Part shown: positions 15,024 through 23,716 of the stretch, piece after piece | Position numbering within the stretch: position 1 is the first letter of the stretch | Layout: every line of letters begins with the position of its first letter | Assembly (NCBI GenBank): GCA_028290545.1 | Contig: JAQGJP010000072.1 | Span: 1 to 35,893 of the forward strand | DNA length: 35,893 nucleotides | Source of the DNA: Rhizobium sp. | GTDB lineage: Bacteria > Pseudomonadota > Alphaproteobacteria > Rhizobiales > Rhizobiaceae | Reading direction: 5' to 3' | Translations under genes and position numbers: made by a program | The notes under the pieces: model-generated | Told to the model about the DNA's origin: nothing | The model's database searches: none | The model's input: the letters and a program-made list of their open reading frames with translations, nothing else

Positions 15024-17036
15024 ATGTCACACATCAGCAACTTGAAAATCTCCTCCAAGATCACCATTACCTTCGCGATCCTGGTCATTGTCGCCTGCAT
15101 GGCCAACGGCCTCAACTACCGCAGCATCCATTTCCTCGAGCGAACGAATGCGATGATTCAGCACACCGACGAGGTGCTTGCGGCGGTGAATCTCACTCTC
15201 ACAGGGATGGTCGATCAAGAAACAGGTATCCGCGGCTATCTCGTGGCGAAAGACGAGAGCTTCCTCGCGCCCTACCATGAAGGCCAGAAACTCTACGAAG
15301 ATGCTCTTGCAGAGGCCAAGGCACTGACCTCGAACGATCCGGTTCAGCACAAGCGCCTTGAGGATATTCACGCCCTGGCCATGCAATGGCGAACCGAGGT
15401 TGCGGAGAAGGAAATAGCGCTTATGCGGGAGCCCGGCCAGGTCGAGGCGGCCATCTCAATGGAACAGCGCGGCACCGGCAAGGCATCGATGGACGGCATC
15501 CGCAAACTGGTGTCCGAAATCAGCGAAACCGAGCGGGCGCTGATGGTTGAACGAAGGGACGCGGGACGCGCTGCGATCGAATCCTCGGATTGGGTCAGCA
15601 TCGGCGGGCTGGTGCTGATGGCCGGATTTGCGATTGTCAGCGGCTTTGGGCTTTATCGCGCGATCGCTCTGCCCATCGGCAGCACGACCGGGGTGATGCG
15701 CTCCATGGCCGAGGGAAATCTGGACGTCGCCATTCCCTATACGGACCACCGCAATGAACTTGGCGAGATGGCGCGGGCTGTGGAGGTATTCAGGCAGAAC
15801 GGCATCAAGGTGCGCGAGATGAACGCGCAGGAAGCCATCCTTCAGGGCAAGGTTGCCGATCTGCAGTCAAGCATAGGCACGGTCGTCTCGGCGGCAGTTG
15901 CCGGCGACTTCACGCAACGCATCACCAGAGAATATGAAAACGCCGACCTCAACCGCTTTGCCGCGAGCGTCAATGAGCTTGTCGCCTCGGTGGACAAGGG
16001 AATTGCCGAGACTCGTAGAGTGGTAATCTCACTTGCGGGCGGTGACCTGACCGATAGCATGAGCGGTGAGTTCCAAGGTGCCTTTGGCGAACTGCAGCAG
16101 AATGTGAACGCTACGATGGCGAACCTGCGCTCGATCCTCGGCGAGGTAAGTGCTGCCATCGACACGATCAACGGCAGCACCGGCGAGATGCGTTCGGCCG
16201 CGGACGACCTCTCGAAGCGCACTGAACAACAGGCGGCATCACTGGAAGAAACTTCGTCGGCGCTTGAAGAGATTACCGTCGCGGTGAAGAGTTCGACCGA
16301 GCGTGCGCTGGAAGCCTCCCACATGGTCGACGAGGCACGTCGGAGCACCGAGCAATCGAGCTCAGTGGTCAAGGACGCGATCTCGTCCATGGGCCGCATT
16401 GAGCAGGCGTCGGGCGAGATCGGCCAGATCATCAACGTCATCGACGAGATCGCCTTCCAGACGAACCTCCTGGCCTTGAATGCCGGCGTTGAAGCCGCGC
16501 GTGCCGGTGAGGCGGGCAAGGGCTTTGCCGTGGTCGCCCAAGAGGTGCGCGAGCTTGCCCAACGGTCGGCAGGAGCAGCCAAGGATATCAAAGCGCTGAT
16601 CGGCAAGTCGGGCCGGGAAGTCAACTCGGGTGTAAAGTTCGTGACGGCGACCGGGCAAGCGCTCGCCACGATCCAGGGTCACGTGGCCAAGATCAACGAG
16701 CATGTACATTCGATCGCGATAGCAGCCAAGGAACAATCGACTGGCCTTTCCGAAGTCAACACGGCTGTCTATCGGATGGACCAGGTGACGCAGCAAAATG
16801 CGGCGATGGCAGAAGAGTCGACTGCCGGCGCCAACCGCCTGGCCCAGGATGCCAGCAATCTCGGACGGTTGATTGCCCGCTTCAAGCTCGAAGGCGGCCA
16901 ATCGCCTGCCCGCGCAGCCAATCACGCGAACAAGAACGTCGCCTCCCCTGCCCGTGCCCTCGGCCAGAAACTCGCCGGCGCTTTCGGTGCCAGGACTGCC
17001 ACCGCAGCAGCGGCAAAGGAATGGGAGGAGTTTTGA
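15024..17036 (+). CDS. Methyl-accepting chemotaxis protein
   Basis: A 670-residue transducer. TM1 spans about residues 12-30 (ITITFAILVIVACMANGLN) and TM2 about 191-212 (VSIGGLVLMAGFAIVSGFGLYR). Between them, GMVDQETGIRGYLVAKDESFLAPY marks a CHASE3-like four-helix periplasmic sensor. A HAMP domain follows (ALPIGSTTGVMRSMAEGNLDVAIP), with a second HAMP-like unit near residues 290-350. The signalling tip is the classic EIAFQTNLLALNAGVEAARAGEAGKGFAVVAQEVREL. The chain ends in EWEEF, a xWxxF pentapeptide of the kind that tethers CheR/CheB, after a flexible Ala-rich linker. The ligand is unknown; CHASE3 sensors do not reveal it. No other chemotaxis gene is adjacent, so this is an orphan transducer. 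Confidence 0.96.
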   Translation: MSHISNLKISSKITITFAILVIVACMANGLNYRSIHFLERTNAMIQHTDEVLAAVNLTLTGMVDQETGIRGYLVAKDESFLAPYHEGQKLYEDALAEAKALTSNDPVQHKRLEDIHALAMQWRTEVAEKEIALMREPGQVEAAISMEQRGTGKASMDGIRKLVSEISETERALMVERRDAGRAAIESSDWVSIGGLVLMAGFAIVSGFGLYRAIALPIGSTTGVMRSMAEGNLDVAIPYTDHRNELGEMARAVEVFRQNGIKVREMNAQEAILQGKVADLQSSIGTVVSAAVAGDFTQRITREYENADLNRFAASVNELVASVDKGIAETRRVVISLAGGDLTDSMSGEFQGAFGELQQNVNATMANLRSILGEVSAAIDTINGSTGEMRSAADDLSKRTEQQAASLEETSSALEEITVAVKSSTERALEASHMVDEARRSTEQSSSVVKDAISSMGRIEQASGEIGQIINVIDEIAFQTNLLALNAGVEAARAGEAGKGFAVVAQEVRELAQRSAGAAKDIKALIGKSGREVNSGVKFVTATGQALATIQGHVAKINEHVHSIAIAAKEQSTGLSEVNTAVYRMDQVTQQNAAMAEESTAGANRLAQDASNLGRLIARFKLEGGQSPARAANHANKNVASPARALGQKLAGAFGARTATAAAAKEWEEF

Positions 17037-17349
17037 TGCCGGACAAAAAAATCCAGTGTACGCCGGGATGCGGCAATGGAAATCATCGGACTTCATCAGG
17101 ACGCATGACAGTTCTGCACCAAAGGCGGCGGCAATCAGGGAGGTCCGGGATGGGTGGCCCAACACCGCTGCCCCCACGCCCCCGCTCTCACCTTCGGCGT
17201 GATGACTTCGCTTGCCTGGGCGTGCGCCGTGACGCCGATGTCATCCGCAACCGGGTTGGGTCGAGCATCATCCGCGGGAACTCATCCGCACGTCTTCGAT
17301 TGCATCTTGGCTGCCAACGGGAACCCGGCTTATATAAGGACTCAGTGTA
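17037..17349. other. Intergenic stretch after the MCP gene
   Basis: No recognisable gene, repeat or clear terminator is seen. The last part carries the AAGGA ribosome site (17336-17340) of the small downstream ORF. Confidence 0.4.
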
Positions 17350-17580
17350 ATGGATACTAACCTCCAGAACGATCTGACCGTAGACTATTTTCTCAATGCC
17401 TTAGTCGCCACCATTGAGCAGCACGGCAAGATCGACAGGGAAACATTACTTGGGACAGTCTTCGGTGCCCTCGAATCCGCGATCAACCAGTTAGAGGTAT
17501 CCGGGCAGATCGCCGTTGAGCGGGATCTGTATGGCGAAAGCCATCTCGATGTCTTTCTTATTGCCGGCGCCAGGATCTAG
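17350..17580 (+). CDS. Small hypothetical protein (76 aa)
   Basis: A 76-residue acidic ORF (MDTNLQNDLTVDYFLNALVATIEQHGKIDRETLLGTVFGAL...) with AAGGA 9 bp before its ATG, so translation is plausible. The sequence predicts mostly helix with a hydrophobic C-terminal strand (LDVFLIAGARI), no signal peptide and no membrane segment. I do not recognise the family. The protein-like composition and good ribosome site argue for a real gene. It stands alone between the MCP gene and a non-coding region; no function is suggested. Confidence 0.6.
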   Translation: MDTNLQNDLTVDYFLNALVATIEQHGKIDRETLLGTVFGALESAINQLEVSGQIAVERDLYGESHLDVFLIAGARI

Positions 17581-17711
17581 GAACCGCGCGACCGTCTTGC
17601 TCGCCCGGCCCGCATCCAGGCCCCTCGCTCAACTGCGAGTGGCAAGCTCTCCTGCGGTCGATCGCGAGGGCGCATAGCAGAGAGCTGCCGGTGGTGTTTG
17701 CTCACCAAACG

Positions 17712-17740
17712 GCCGATCATCCCGGATACCCGGGATCGGC
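17712..17740. other. Strong hairpin downstream of the 76-aa ORF
   Basis: GCCGATC at 17712-17718 pairs with GATCGGC at 17734-17740, and an inner CCGG-ATAC-CCGG extends the stem after a 3-nt bulge. It lies about 130 bp after the small ORF stop and lacks a T-run. It may be a transcript 3'-end structure. Confidence 0.4.
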
Positions 17741-18094
17741 TTACTGCCTTTCGCCGGGACCGAAACTATGTTCGCTATGGGTCTCGAACCAGTGGCGGCT
17801 ATTTATGGCTCACCGTCGCCATGCGCGCGACCAGCGTCCCGAATATCAGCCTCGATTAGAGCATGCTGCGGCTTGAGCGCAACCTTAAATAGGCGGTGTG
17901 GCGATGTCACGTCGGAACGCGGCATCGCTGTTTTGTATGAAACGATCCGTCAATGGGGTCAAAATTGGTCCCACCCAGCCCGACACTCCTTCAACGAAGT
18001 CGCTCCACCGGAAGTCGATCCAGCAAAGCCGGATCAAATCCACCCATACAGTGTTAGCCGGCGAAGTGCCTTGCATCCCCAGTCATTTGGTATA

Positions 18095-18113
18095 TGGTCT
18101 GGACTATAGACCA
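18095..18113. promoter_or_regulatory. GntR/FCD-type operator before the importer operon
   Basis: TGGTCT-N7-AGACCA is a perfect 6-bp dyad centred at 18104, 13 bp before the M20 gene's ATG. FadR-subfamily GntR regulators bind sites built on TGGT...ACCA, and a GntR/FCD regulator is the second gene of this operon. Autoregulation of the whole operon is the likely role. The site overlaps an alternative upstream ATG at 18094, which supports the start at 18127. Confidence 0.65.
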
Positions 18114-18126
18114 AAAAAGGGATCAT

Positions 18127-19398
18127 ATGCGGAATCAGTTGGACCGCGCGATCGACGCGCATAGCGAGGCGGCCTTTGCCCTTCTGGAAGCTCTCGTTCG
18201 CGAGCCGAGTATAGTTGGCTCGGAACAGGCCGCGCTCGACGTTTTCGCGCGCGAAGCCGGGGCGCTGGGACTGACAGTGGAGCGCCTGCCCTTCCCGAAC
18301 GCCCCGATGGCGGATCCGCGCGCCGGCGTCGCGCCGCAAGCCGCACTGCTCAGCCCGGACCGTTACCAGGTGCTCGCGACGACCCCAGGCGATGGGGAGT
18401 TGCTGCTGCTGCTCAATGGTCACATGGATGTGGTGCCCGCTGCCTCCCCCGAGTTCTGGACCACGCCGCCTTTCGAGCCCGCGCGGCGCGAAGGGCGGCT
18501 CTACGGCCGCGGCGCTGCGGATATGAAAAGCGGCTTCGCCATCGGCGTACTCGCGCTCAAGGCATTGCGTGACGTGGCGCCGGACCTGTTCGCCTCGCGT
18601 CGCCTGGGATTTCTGGCCGTCATTGAAGAAGAGTGCACCGGCAACGGGACGCTCCGTTCGATCGTCGAGCACGGCATCGTCGCGCCCGAGGTCGTGCTGC
18701 TCGAACCGACCAATCTCGGACTGCTGCTGGGCGGCGTCGGCGTGTTGTGGATCGACATCCAGGTCGTGGGCTCGGCCGGACACGCCCATTCCGCCAACGT
18801 CAATGTCAATGCCGTGGAACTGGGAATGCGGCTGGTCGAGGGGCTGCGCCGGTGGTCGGACGAGCTTCGCCGAACCGTGCCCGAGCCGGGCATGGGTCCC
18901 GATGCCAGCCCTTACAACATCAATCTCGGCAAGGTGCATTCGGGCGACTGGACATCGAGCGCCCCGTCGAGTGCGGTTTTCAGTATGCGCGTCGGCTTTC
19001 CACGGGCGTGGACGCCGGACGTGGCGGAGGAACAGGTCCGCAAGGCCATCGCCGCGCTGGTGGCGGACGATTCGGACTTTCCCGTTCAGCCGACCGTCAC
19101 GCTCACCGGCTTCCGGGCCAAGGGCCATCTGCTCGAAGCCGACGCTCCGCTCGCCCGCGATCTTGCGGCTGCACATGCAGAGGCGCACGGGGTCGCCCCC
19201 GCCTCGTTCATGCTTGGCAGCACCTCGGACGCCCGCATCTATCTCAGGGATTTCGGCATACCGGCGATCTGCTTCGGCGCCGTGGGCCACAACCTGCACG
19301 GAATCGATGAAAACGTCGAACTGCAGAGCATCGTCGATGCGGCGCGCACCCTCGCCCGCTTCCTGCTGATGCGGTTCGGCGCAATGGAGGTGCAATGA
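18127..19398 (+). CDS. M20-family metallo-deacylase/peptidase (ArgE/DapE-like)
   Basis: A 423-residue protein with no signal peptide, so cytoplasmic. The M20 di-metal site is complete: His in LNGHMDVVP, the bridging Asp in GRGAADMKSG, the Glu pair in IEEECTGNG, and the last His in VGHNLHGIDENV, with the dimerisation domain between (VGSAGHAHS...). Members of this family remove acyl groups from amino acids or cleave small peptides. The start at 18127 has AAGGGA upstream and lies just past the operator. It overlaps the GntR gene by ATGA. As the first gene of a peptide-type ABC importer operon, it probably hydrolyses the imported compound. The specific substrate (N-acyl amino acid, carbamoyl compound or dipeptide) is not readable. 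Confidence 0.93.
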   Translation: MRNQLDRAIDAHSEAAFALLEALVREPSIVGSEQAALDVFAREAGALGLTVERLPFPNAPMADPRAGVAPQAALLSPDRYQVLATTPGDGELLLLLNGHMDVVPAASPEFWTTPPFEPARREGRLYGRGAADMKSGFAIGVLALKALRDVAPDLFASRRLGFLAVIEEECTGNGTLRSIVEHGIVAPEVVLLEPTNLGLLLGGVGVLWIDIQVVGSAGHAHSANVNVNAVELGMRLVEGLRRWSDELRRTVPEPGMGPDASPYNINLGKVHSGDWTSSAPSSAVFSMRVGFPRAWTPDVAEEQVRKAIAALVADDSDFPVQPTVTLTGFRAKGHLLEADAPLARDLAAAHAEAHGVAPASFMLGSTSDARIYLRDFGIPAICFGAVGHNLHGIDENVELQSIVDAARTLARFLLMRFGAMEVQ

Positions 19399-20198
19399 CG
19401 GCCTTCGACGAGTCCACGCCATCGGGCCTTGCATCGGACGCAGCGCCACGTCTGCCTGCCGGGCAGAATCTGGGTGCGCCCATCGTCAACCGCCGCATCG
19501 CCGACGACGTCGTCGACCGTCTGGTCACGGCGGTTGCGCTCGGCCTCTACGTGACGGGCCAGCAGCTTCCCACCGAGCGGGAGCTTGCCGCCATGCTTGG
19601 TGTCTCCCGCACCTCGGTGCGCGAAGCGCTCAAAGAACTCACCGATACCGGCTATCTCGAGGTTCGTCGCGGCCGCAGCGGCGGTTATTTCGTGCTGGCG
19701 AACTGGGGACCCACTTCGGCCGAACATGTGCGCCGTCAGCTTATCGCGAACTGGTCGGAGTTCGAGCAGATCTTCGACGCCCGCACCCTGATCGAACCGC
19801 TGATTGCCCGCACGGCGGCTGTCCGACGCACCGAGACCGACATGGTGCCCATCCATGCCGCCCTGCAGGCCTATCTCGATGCCCCCGACCGCGACGCATC
19901 GCGGCGAGCGGATTCGAGTCTCCATCTCGCCATTGCCGAGGCGACGCACAATCCGATCCTCGTCGCCCTGTCGGTTGACCTCCGCACCAGGATCAGCCTC
20001 AATCTGGGTGCCGAGCCCTATACCGACGCGGTGCGCCGCAAGGCCATCGAGCAGCACGGGGAGCTTGTCGCCGCGGTGGCCGAGGGTCGGGCCGATGATG
20101 CGGCGGAGATCGCCGCGATGCATTTCAAACTGTCCGAAAAGCTGATGCGCGAACTGGTGGAGCGCGCGGAGCGCGCGGATGCGGGGGCAAAGTCATGA
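19395..20198 (+). CDS. GntR-family regulator, FadR/FCD subfamily
   Basis: A 267-residue protein. Residues 31-100 form the GntR winged helix (LPTERELAAMLGVSRTSVREALKELTDTGYLEVRRGRSGGYFV). The C-terminal all-helical FCD domain has the usual metal/ligand His and Asp positions (LHLAIAEATHNP; EQHGELVAAV; AAMHFKLSEKL). FCD regulators commonly bind carboxylic acids or amino-acid derivatives and release DNA. The gene overlaps its neighbours by ATGA on both sides, so it is locked into the operon. The palindrome at 18095-18113 is its expected site. The inducer is presumably the imported compound or its hydrolysis product. Confidence 0.95.
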   Translation: MTAFDESTPSGLASDAAPRLPAGQNLGAPIVNRRIADDVVDRLVTAVALGLYVTGQQLPTERELAAMLGVSRTSVREALKELTDTGYLEVRRGRSGGYFVLANWGPTSAEHVRRQLIANWSEFEQIFDARTLIEPLIARTAAVRRTETDMVPIHAALQAYLDAPDRDASRRADSSLHLAIAEATHNPILVALSVDLRTRISLNLGAEPYTDAVRRKAIEQHGELVAAVAEGRADDAAEIAAMHFKLSEKLMRELVERAERADAGAKS

Positions 20199-21151
20199 GC
20201 CAGCTGACTTTTGTCGTGCGGCGCGTGCTGTTCACCATCCCGACCTTGTTCGTGATGAGCATCGTGGTTTTCCTGATTATCCGGCTGGTGCCGGGCGATC
20301 CGGTACGGACCATGCTCGGCTTCCGCGCCACCGACGAGAACGTCGCCGAACTGCGCCGCCAGCTCGGCCTCGATCAGAGCCTCTTCCATCAGTATGTGAA
20401 CTGGGTCGGCGCCCTTCTCCATGGCGACCTCGGCACGGACATTGTCAGCCACGCCCCCCTCGCGGAACTGCTCGCGCAGCGCCTGCCTGTCACATTCGAG
20501 CTCACTGGACTGTCGATGCTGCTTGCGGTACTGATCGGCGTGCCGCTCGGGGTGAAAGCCGCGACCGGAGGCCGGTGGATCAACCGGCTGACAGAGGGGT
20601 TCGTCGTCCTCGGCATCAGCATCCCGGACTTCTGGCTCGGCATCATACTGGTGCTCGTCTTCGCCGGCACGCTGATGCTGCTTCCACCTTCGGGCTATGT
20701 CCCCTTCGGCACCGATCCACTGGCGAACCTGCGCTACATGACGCTGCCCGTGCTGACGCTTGCCGTCGGCGAAGCGGCCTATATCCTGCGGACCACCCGC
20801 AGTGCGGTCGCAGCGGTGATGGGCCGTCCCTTCGTCACGTTCCTCCGGGCCAAGGGGATCAGTGAACGCCGCATCGTCTTCGGTCACGCGCTCCGCAATG
20901 CCGGGCCATCGATCGCGACGGTGATCGGCATCCAGGTGGGCGTGCTGCTCGGCGGTGCCATCATTGTCGAGACCATGTTCGCGCTCCCCGGCGTCGGCCG
21001 ACTGGTGGTGACTGGGATCAACCAGCGCAACTATCCGGTCGTGCAGGTGGGCGTGCTTGCCATCGCCACCATCTTCATCGTCGTTTCACTGCTGACCGAC
21101 ATTATCATCGGCTGGCTCGATCCCCGCGTTTCGGATGGGGAAGCGACATGA
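20195..21151 (+). CDS. ABC importer permease, DppB/GsiC-like
   Basis: A 318-residue membrane protein. It begins FVVRRVLFTIPTLFVMSIVVFLIIRLVPGDPVRTMLG, the typical DppB/OppB N-terminus, and has the cytoplasmic EAA-type loop (FVTFLRAKGISERRIVFGHALRNA) that docks on the ATPase. The C-terminus GGAIIVETMFALPGVGRL matches the family. It overlaps the regulator and the second permease by ATGA. It forms the heterodimeric channel with the next gene product. Substrate is set by the binding protein at the operon's end; family members carry di/oligopeptides, nickel, glutathione or other small organics. Confidence 0.95.
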   Translation: MSQLTFVVRRVLFTIPTLFVMSIVVFLIIRLVPGDPVRTMLGFRATDENVAELRRQLGLDQSLFHQYVNWVGALLHGDLGTDIVSHAPLAELLAQRLPVTFELTGLSMLLAVLIGVPLGVKAATGGRWINRLTEGFVVLGISIPDFWLGIILVLVFAGTLMLLPPSGYVPFGTDPLANLRYMTLPVLTLAVGEAAYILRTTRSAVAAVMGRPFVTFLRAKGISERRIVFGHALRNAGPSIATVIGIQVGVLLGGAIIVETMFALPGVGRLVVTGINQRNYPVVQVGVLAIATIFIVVSLLTDIIIGWLDPRVSDGEAT

Positions 21152-22014
21152 CGACACCAGCGTTCGGACCAGTCGTCAAAATGCCAGCGCGCTTACCGCG
21201 CAATTCGGCCACGCGGTTCATGATCATCGGCGGCGCCATGCTCGCCCTGCTCGCAATTGTCGCCATCGCGGCGCCGATCATCGCGCCGCATGATCCCGAA
21301 GCTGTGGAAGTACGCCGCGTGCTCGGCGCCCCGAACCTGCAGCACTTGTTCGGTTCGGACGTGCTGGGCCGTGACGTGCTGAGCCGTGTCATCTACGCGC
21401 TGCGCGTCAGCCTGCTCGTCTCGGTTTCGGCGGTTGCCGCCTCGCTGGTCCTCGCAGTGCCGTTCGGTCTGCTTGCGGGCTATTTCGGAGGCTGGGTGGA
21501 CAGCGCGATCTCGCGCACGGTCGACATGATCCTGGTGTTGCCGGCGATGCTGCTTGCGATCACCTTCATTGCGATTCTAGGGCCGGGCAGCGTCGTCGCA
21601 ACGCTTGCCATCGCCGTCATCTACCTTCCCATCCTCGCGCGCGTCATGCGGACCAGCACGCTCGTCATCATGCGCAACGAATATGTCGCAGGCTCACGCG
21701 CCCGCGGCGCGAGCCATCTGCGCGTGCTGCTGCAGCATGTCGCACCCAACGCGCTCGGACCGGTGATCGTGCAGGCTTCGGTTCTTTGCGCCTTCGCGCT
21801 GCAGCTTGAGGCCGGGCTGAGTTTCCTCGGCCTGGGCACGCAGCCGCCAACGCCTTCGCTCGGCGGCATGCTGGCCGACGGGCGCGACGTGCTCATTCAG
21901 GCGCCATGGGTCGAAATTTTCCCTGGGCTCGCCATCGTCGTGGCAGTGCTGGCTTTCAGCTTTATCGGCGAAGGCCTTCGCCGCGCCTTTGATCCGAGGG
22001 GTGTCGCGGGATGA
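21148..22014 (+). CDS. ABC importer permease, DppC-like
   Basis: A 288-residue membrane protein. It has the DppC N-terminal helix and the following PHDPEAVEVRRVLGAPNLQHLFGSDVLGRDVLSRVI block that is diagnostic of the family. The ATPase-docking loop is YVAGSRARGASHLRVLLQHVAPNALGPVI, followed by LSFLGLGTQPPTPSLGGMLADGR. It overlaps the DppB-like gene upstream and the ATPase gene downstream by ATGA, so the transporter parts are made in fixed order. It partners the DppB-like subunit. Confidence 0.95.
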   Translation: MTTPAFGPVVKMPARLPRNSATRFMIIGGAMLALLAIVAIAAPIIAPHDPEAVEVRRVLGAPNLQHLFGSDVLGRDVLSRVIYALRVSLLVSVSAVAASLVLAVPFGLLAGYFGGWVDSAISRTVDMILVLPAMLLAITFIAILGPGSVVATLAIAVIYLPILARVMRTSTLVIMRNEYVAGSRARGASHLRVLLQHVAPNALGPVIVQASVLCAFALQLEAGLSFLGLGTQPPTPSLGGMLADGRDVLIQAPWVEIFPGLAIVVAVLAFSFIGEGLRRAFDPRGVAG

Positions 22015-22916
22015 GTGTTGTCCTCTCCATCACCAATATCGGCATCCGCTTCGCCACGAACGATGCCACGGCGCCCCCGCCGGCGGTAGATGGCGTCACG
22101 ATCCAGGTCAACCGCGGCGAGATCTTCGGCATCGTCGGCGAAAGCGGCAGCGGCAAGAGCACGCTCGCCAATGCGGTCATGGGCCTCCTGCCGGCCAATG
22201 CAGCGGTGACCGGCAGCATTCGCGTCAACGGGCGCGAGGTCGTTGGACTCAGCGAAGACGAACTCCGCCGTATCCGCGGCGCCGAGGTCTCGATGATCTT
22301 TCAGGATGCCTCCGCCAGCCTCGATCCGACCTGGCCGGTTGGCGACCAGATCGCGGAGACCGTGCGGGCTCACCGTACGATCAGCCGGCGCGACGCGAAA
22401 GCGCGGGCGATCGAACTGATGACCGAAGTCGGCATTTCCGATGCCGCGTCCCGCTATGGCAGCGTTCCTCACCGCTTTTCGGGCGGCATGCGCCAGCGCA
22501 TCGTCATCGCCGCTGCTCTCGCCAACAATCCCGGGCTGCTGATCGCCGACGAACCGACGACGGCGCTGGACGTCACCATCCAGGCGCAGGTGCTGCAGCT
22601 GATCGACCGGCTGCGGCGCGAACACGGCACCACCGTGGTGCTGATCACCCATGACCTCGGCGTGGTGTCCCAGGTCTGTGATCGCGTCGCGGTGATGCAT
22701 GGCGGCCGGCTGCTCGAGGTGGCGAGCACGCGTGACCTCTTCGCACGGCCGAGCCACCCCTATACGCGTGCGCTTCTGGCCGCCAATCCCGCCGGTGCGC
22801 CACGACGCAGCCGCCTGCCTGTCATCCCGGCGGAATGGAGCGTCGAGAGCCTGCAGCAATCGGAGCGGTTGCGCACGGGACAATTGCCGCCCGTCGAGGA
22901 GGCCACGCATGACTGA
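22011..22916 (+). CDS. ABC importer ATP-binding protein, DppD-like
   Basis: A 301-residue ATPase. Walker [10 protein letters not shown] is near residues 43-51, Q-loop at MIFQD, signature FSGGMRQR, Walker [10 protein letters not shown], and switch His in LITHDLG. The C-terminal [12 protein letters not shown] tail is the oligopeptide-transporter extension found in DppD/OppD. It overlaps the next ATPase gene by 8 bp. It pairs with that second ATPase to drive the two permeases. All catalytic residues are present. Confidence 0.95.
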   Translation: MSVVLSITNIGIRFATNDATAPPPAVDGVTIQVNRGEIFGIVGESGSGKSTLANAVMGLLPANAAVTGSIRVNGREVVGLSEDELRRIRGAEVSMIFQDASASLDPTWPVGDQIAETVRAHRTISRRDAKARAIELMTEVGISDAASRYGSVPHRFSGGMRQRIVIAAALANNPGLLIADEPTTALDVTIQAQVLQLIDRLRREHGTTVVLITHDLGVVSQVCDRVAVMHGGRLLEVASTRDLFARPSHPYTRALLAANPAGAPRRSRLPVIPAEWSVESLQQSERLRTGQLPPVEEATHD

Positions 22917-23706
22917 CCTGCTTCGTGTCGAGAATCTCAGGAAAACGTTCATCACCGGCGGACCGCCATGGAACCGCAGCAAGGTTGCGGCGCTCAGTGA
23001 TGTGTCGATCACCGTCCAGCGTGGCCGCACGCTCGGCCTCGTGGGTGAGTCGGGCAGCGGCAAGAGCACGCTCGGCCGCTGCATCCTGGGATTGACCAAG
23101 CTGGACAGCGGTCAGGTCATATTCGACGGCGTCGAGGTGCAGGGCCTTTCCGGGCGGGCACTCATGGACTTCCGCCGCCGCGTACAGCCAGTGTTCCAGG
23201 ATCCGTTTGGCAGCCTCGACCCGCGCTGGACGGTCGGCCGCAGTGTACGGGAATCGCTGGACTGCTTTCACATAGGCACGCCGGCCGACCGCGACCGGCG
23301 TGTGCTTGATCTCTTCAAGCGGGTCGGTCTCAACCCGGGCCTTGCCGGCCGGCTGCCAAACCATCTTTCAGGCGGCCAGCGCCAGAGGGTCGCGATTGCG
23401 GCGGCACTTGCCAGCGAGCCGGAGCTCATCATCGCCGACGAACCGGTCAGCGCGCTCGACATGAGCGTGCAGGCACAGATCCTCAACCTGCTGCTCGACC
23501 TGCAGGAGGATCTTGGCGTCGCCTGCATTTTCATCACCCACGATCTGGGCGTCGTCGAGCATGTCAGCGACGACGTTGCGGTGCTGTTTCACGGTTCGAT
23601 CGTCGAAATGGGCGATACCGACCAAATCATGATGAGACCGGAGCACCAGTATACCCGCACTTTGCTCGCCGCCGTCCCCCGCCCCGCGCCAACACACCCA
23701 CGCTAA
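22909..23706 (+). CDS. ABC importer ATP-binding protein, DppF-like
   Basis: A 265-residue ATPase starting [14 protein letters not shown]. An upstream in-frame stretch is only the shadow of the preceding gene. It has Walker [10 protein letters not shown], signature LSGGQRQR, Walker B LIIADEPVS, switch His in FITHDLG, and the HQYTRTLLAAVP tail. At 265 residues it is shorter than many DppF proteins (about 320) because its C-terminal extension is brief, so it probably lacks the cysteine-rich OppF-type tail. Its stop codon TAA forms part of the TAAGGAGG ribosome site of the next gene. Confidence 0.94.
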   Translation: MTDLLRVENLRKTFITGGPPWNRSKVAALSDVSITVQRGRTLGLVGESGSGKSTLGRCILGLTKLDSGQVIFDGVEVQGLSGRALMDFRRRVQPVFQDPFGSLDPRWTVGRSVRESLDCFHIGTPADRDRRVLDLFKRVGLNPGLAGRLPNHLSGGQRQRVAIAAALASEPELIIADEPVSALDMSVQAQILNLLLDLQEDLGVACIFITHDLGVVEHVSDDVAVLFHGSIVEMGDTDQIMMRPEHQYTRTLLAAVPRPAPTHPR

Positions 23707-23716
23707 GGAGGTTCAC

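Larger units (their letters stand above)
17581..18126. other. Non-coding region upstream of the peptide-importer operon
   Basis: About 550 bp with only short unrecognised open frames. It contains a hairpin near 17712-17740 and, at its right end, a GntR-like operator. Confidence 0.45.

Noticed and set aside
17691..18109. Short frames between the 76-aa ORF and the M20 gene
   Set aside because: None has a ribosome site or recognisable similarity; one frame ending near 17857 looks mildly protein-like but is only about 50 codons with no proper start.
18034..19449. 471-codon minus-strand frame opposite the M20 gene
   Set aside because: High-GC antisense shadow; the sense frame has all M20 metal ligands and ATGA coupling.
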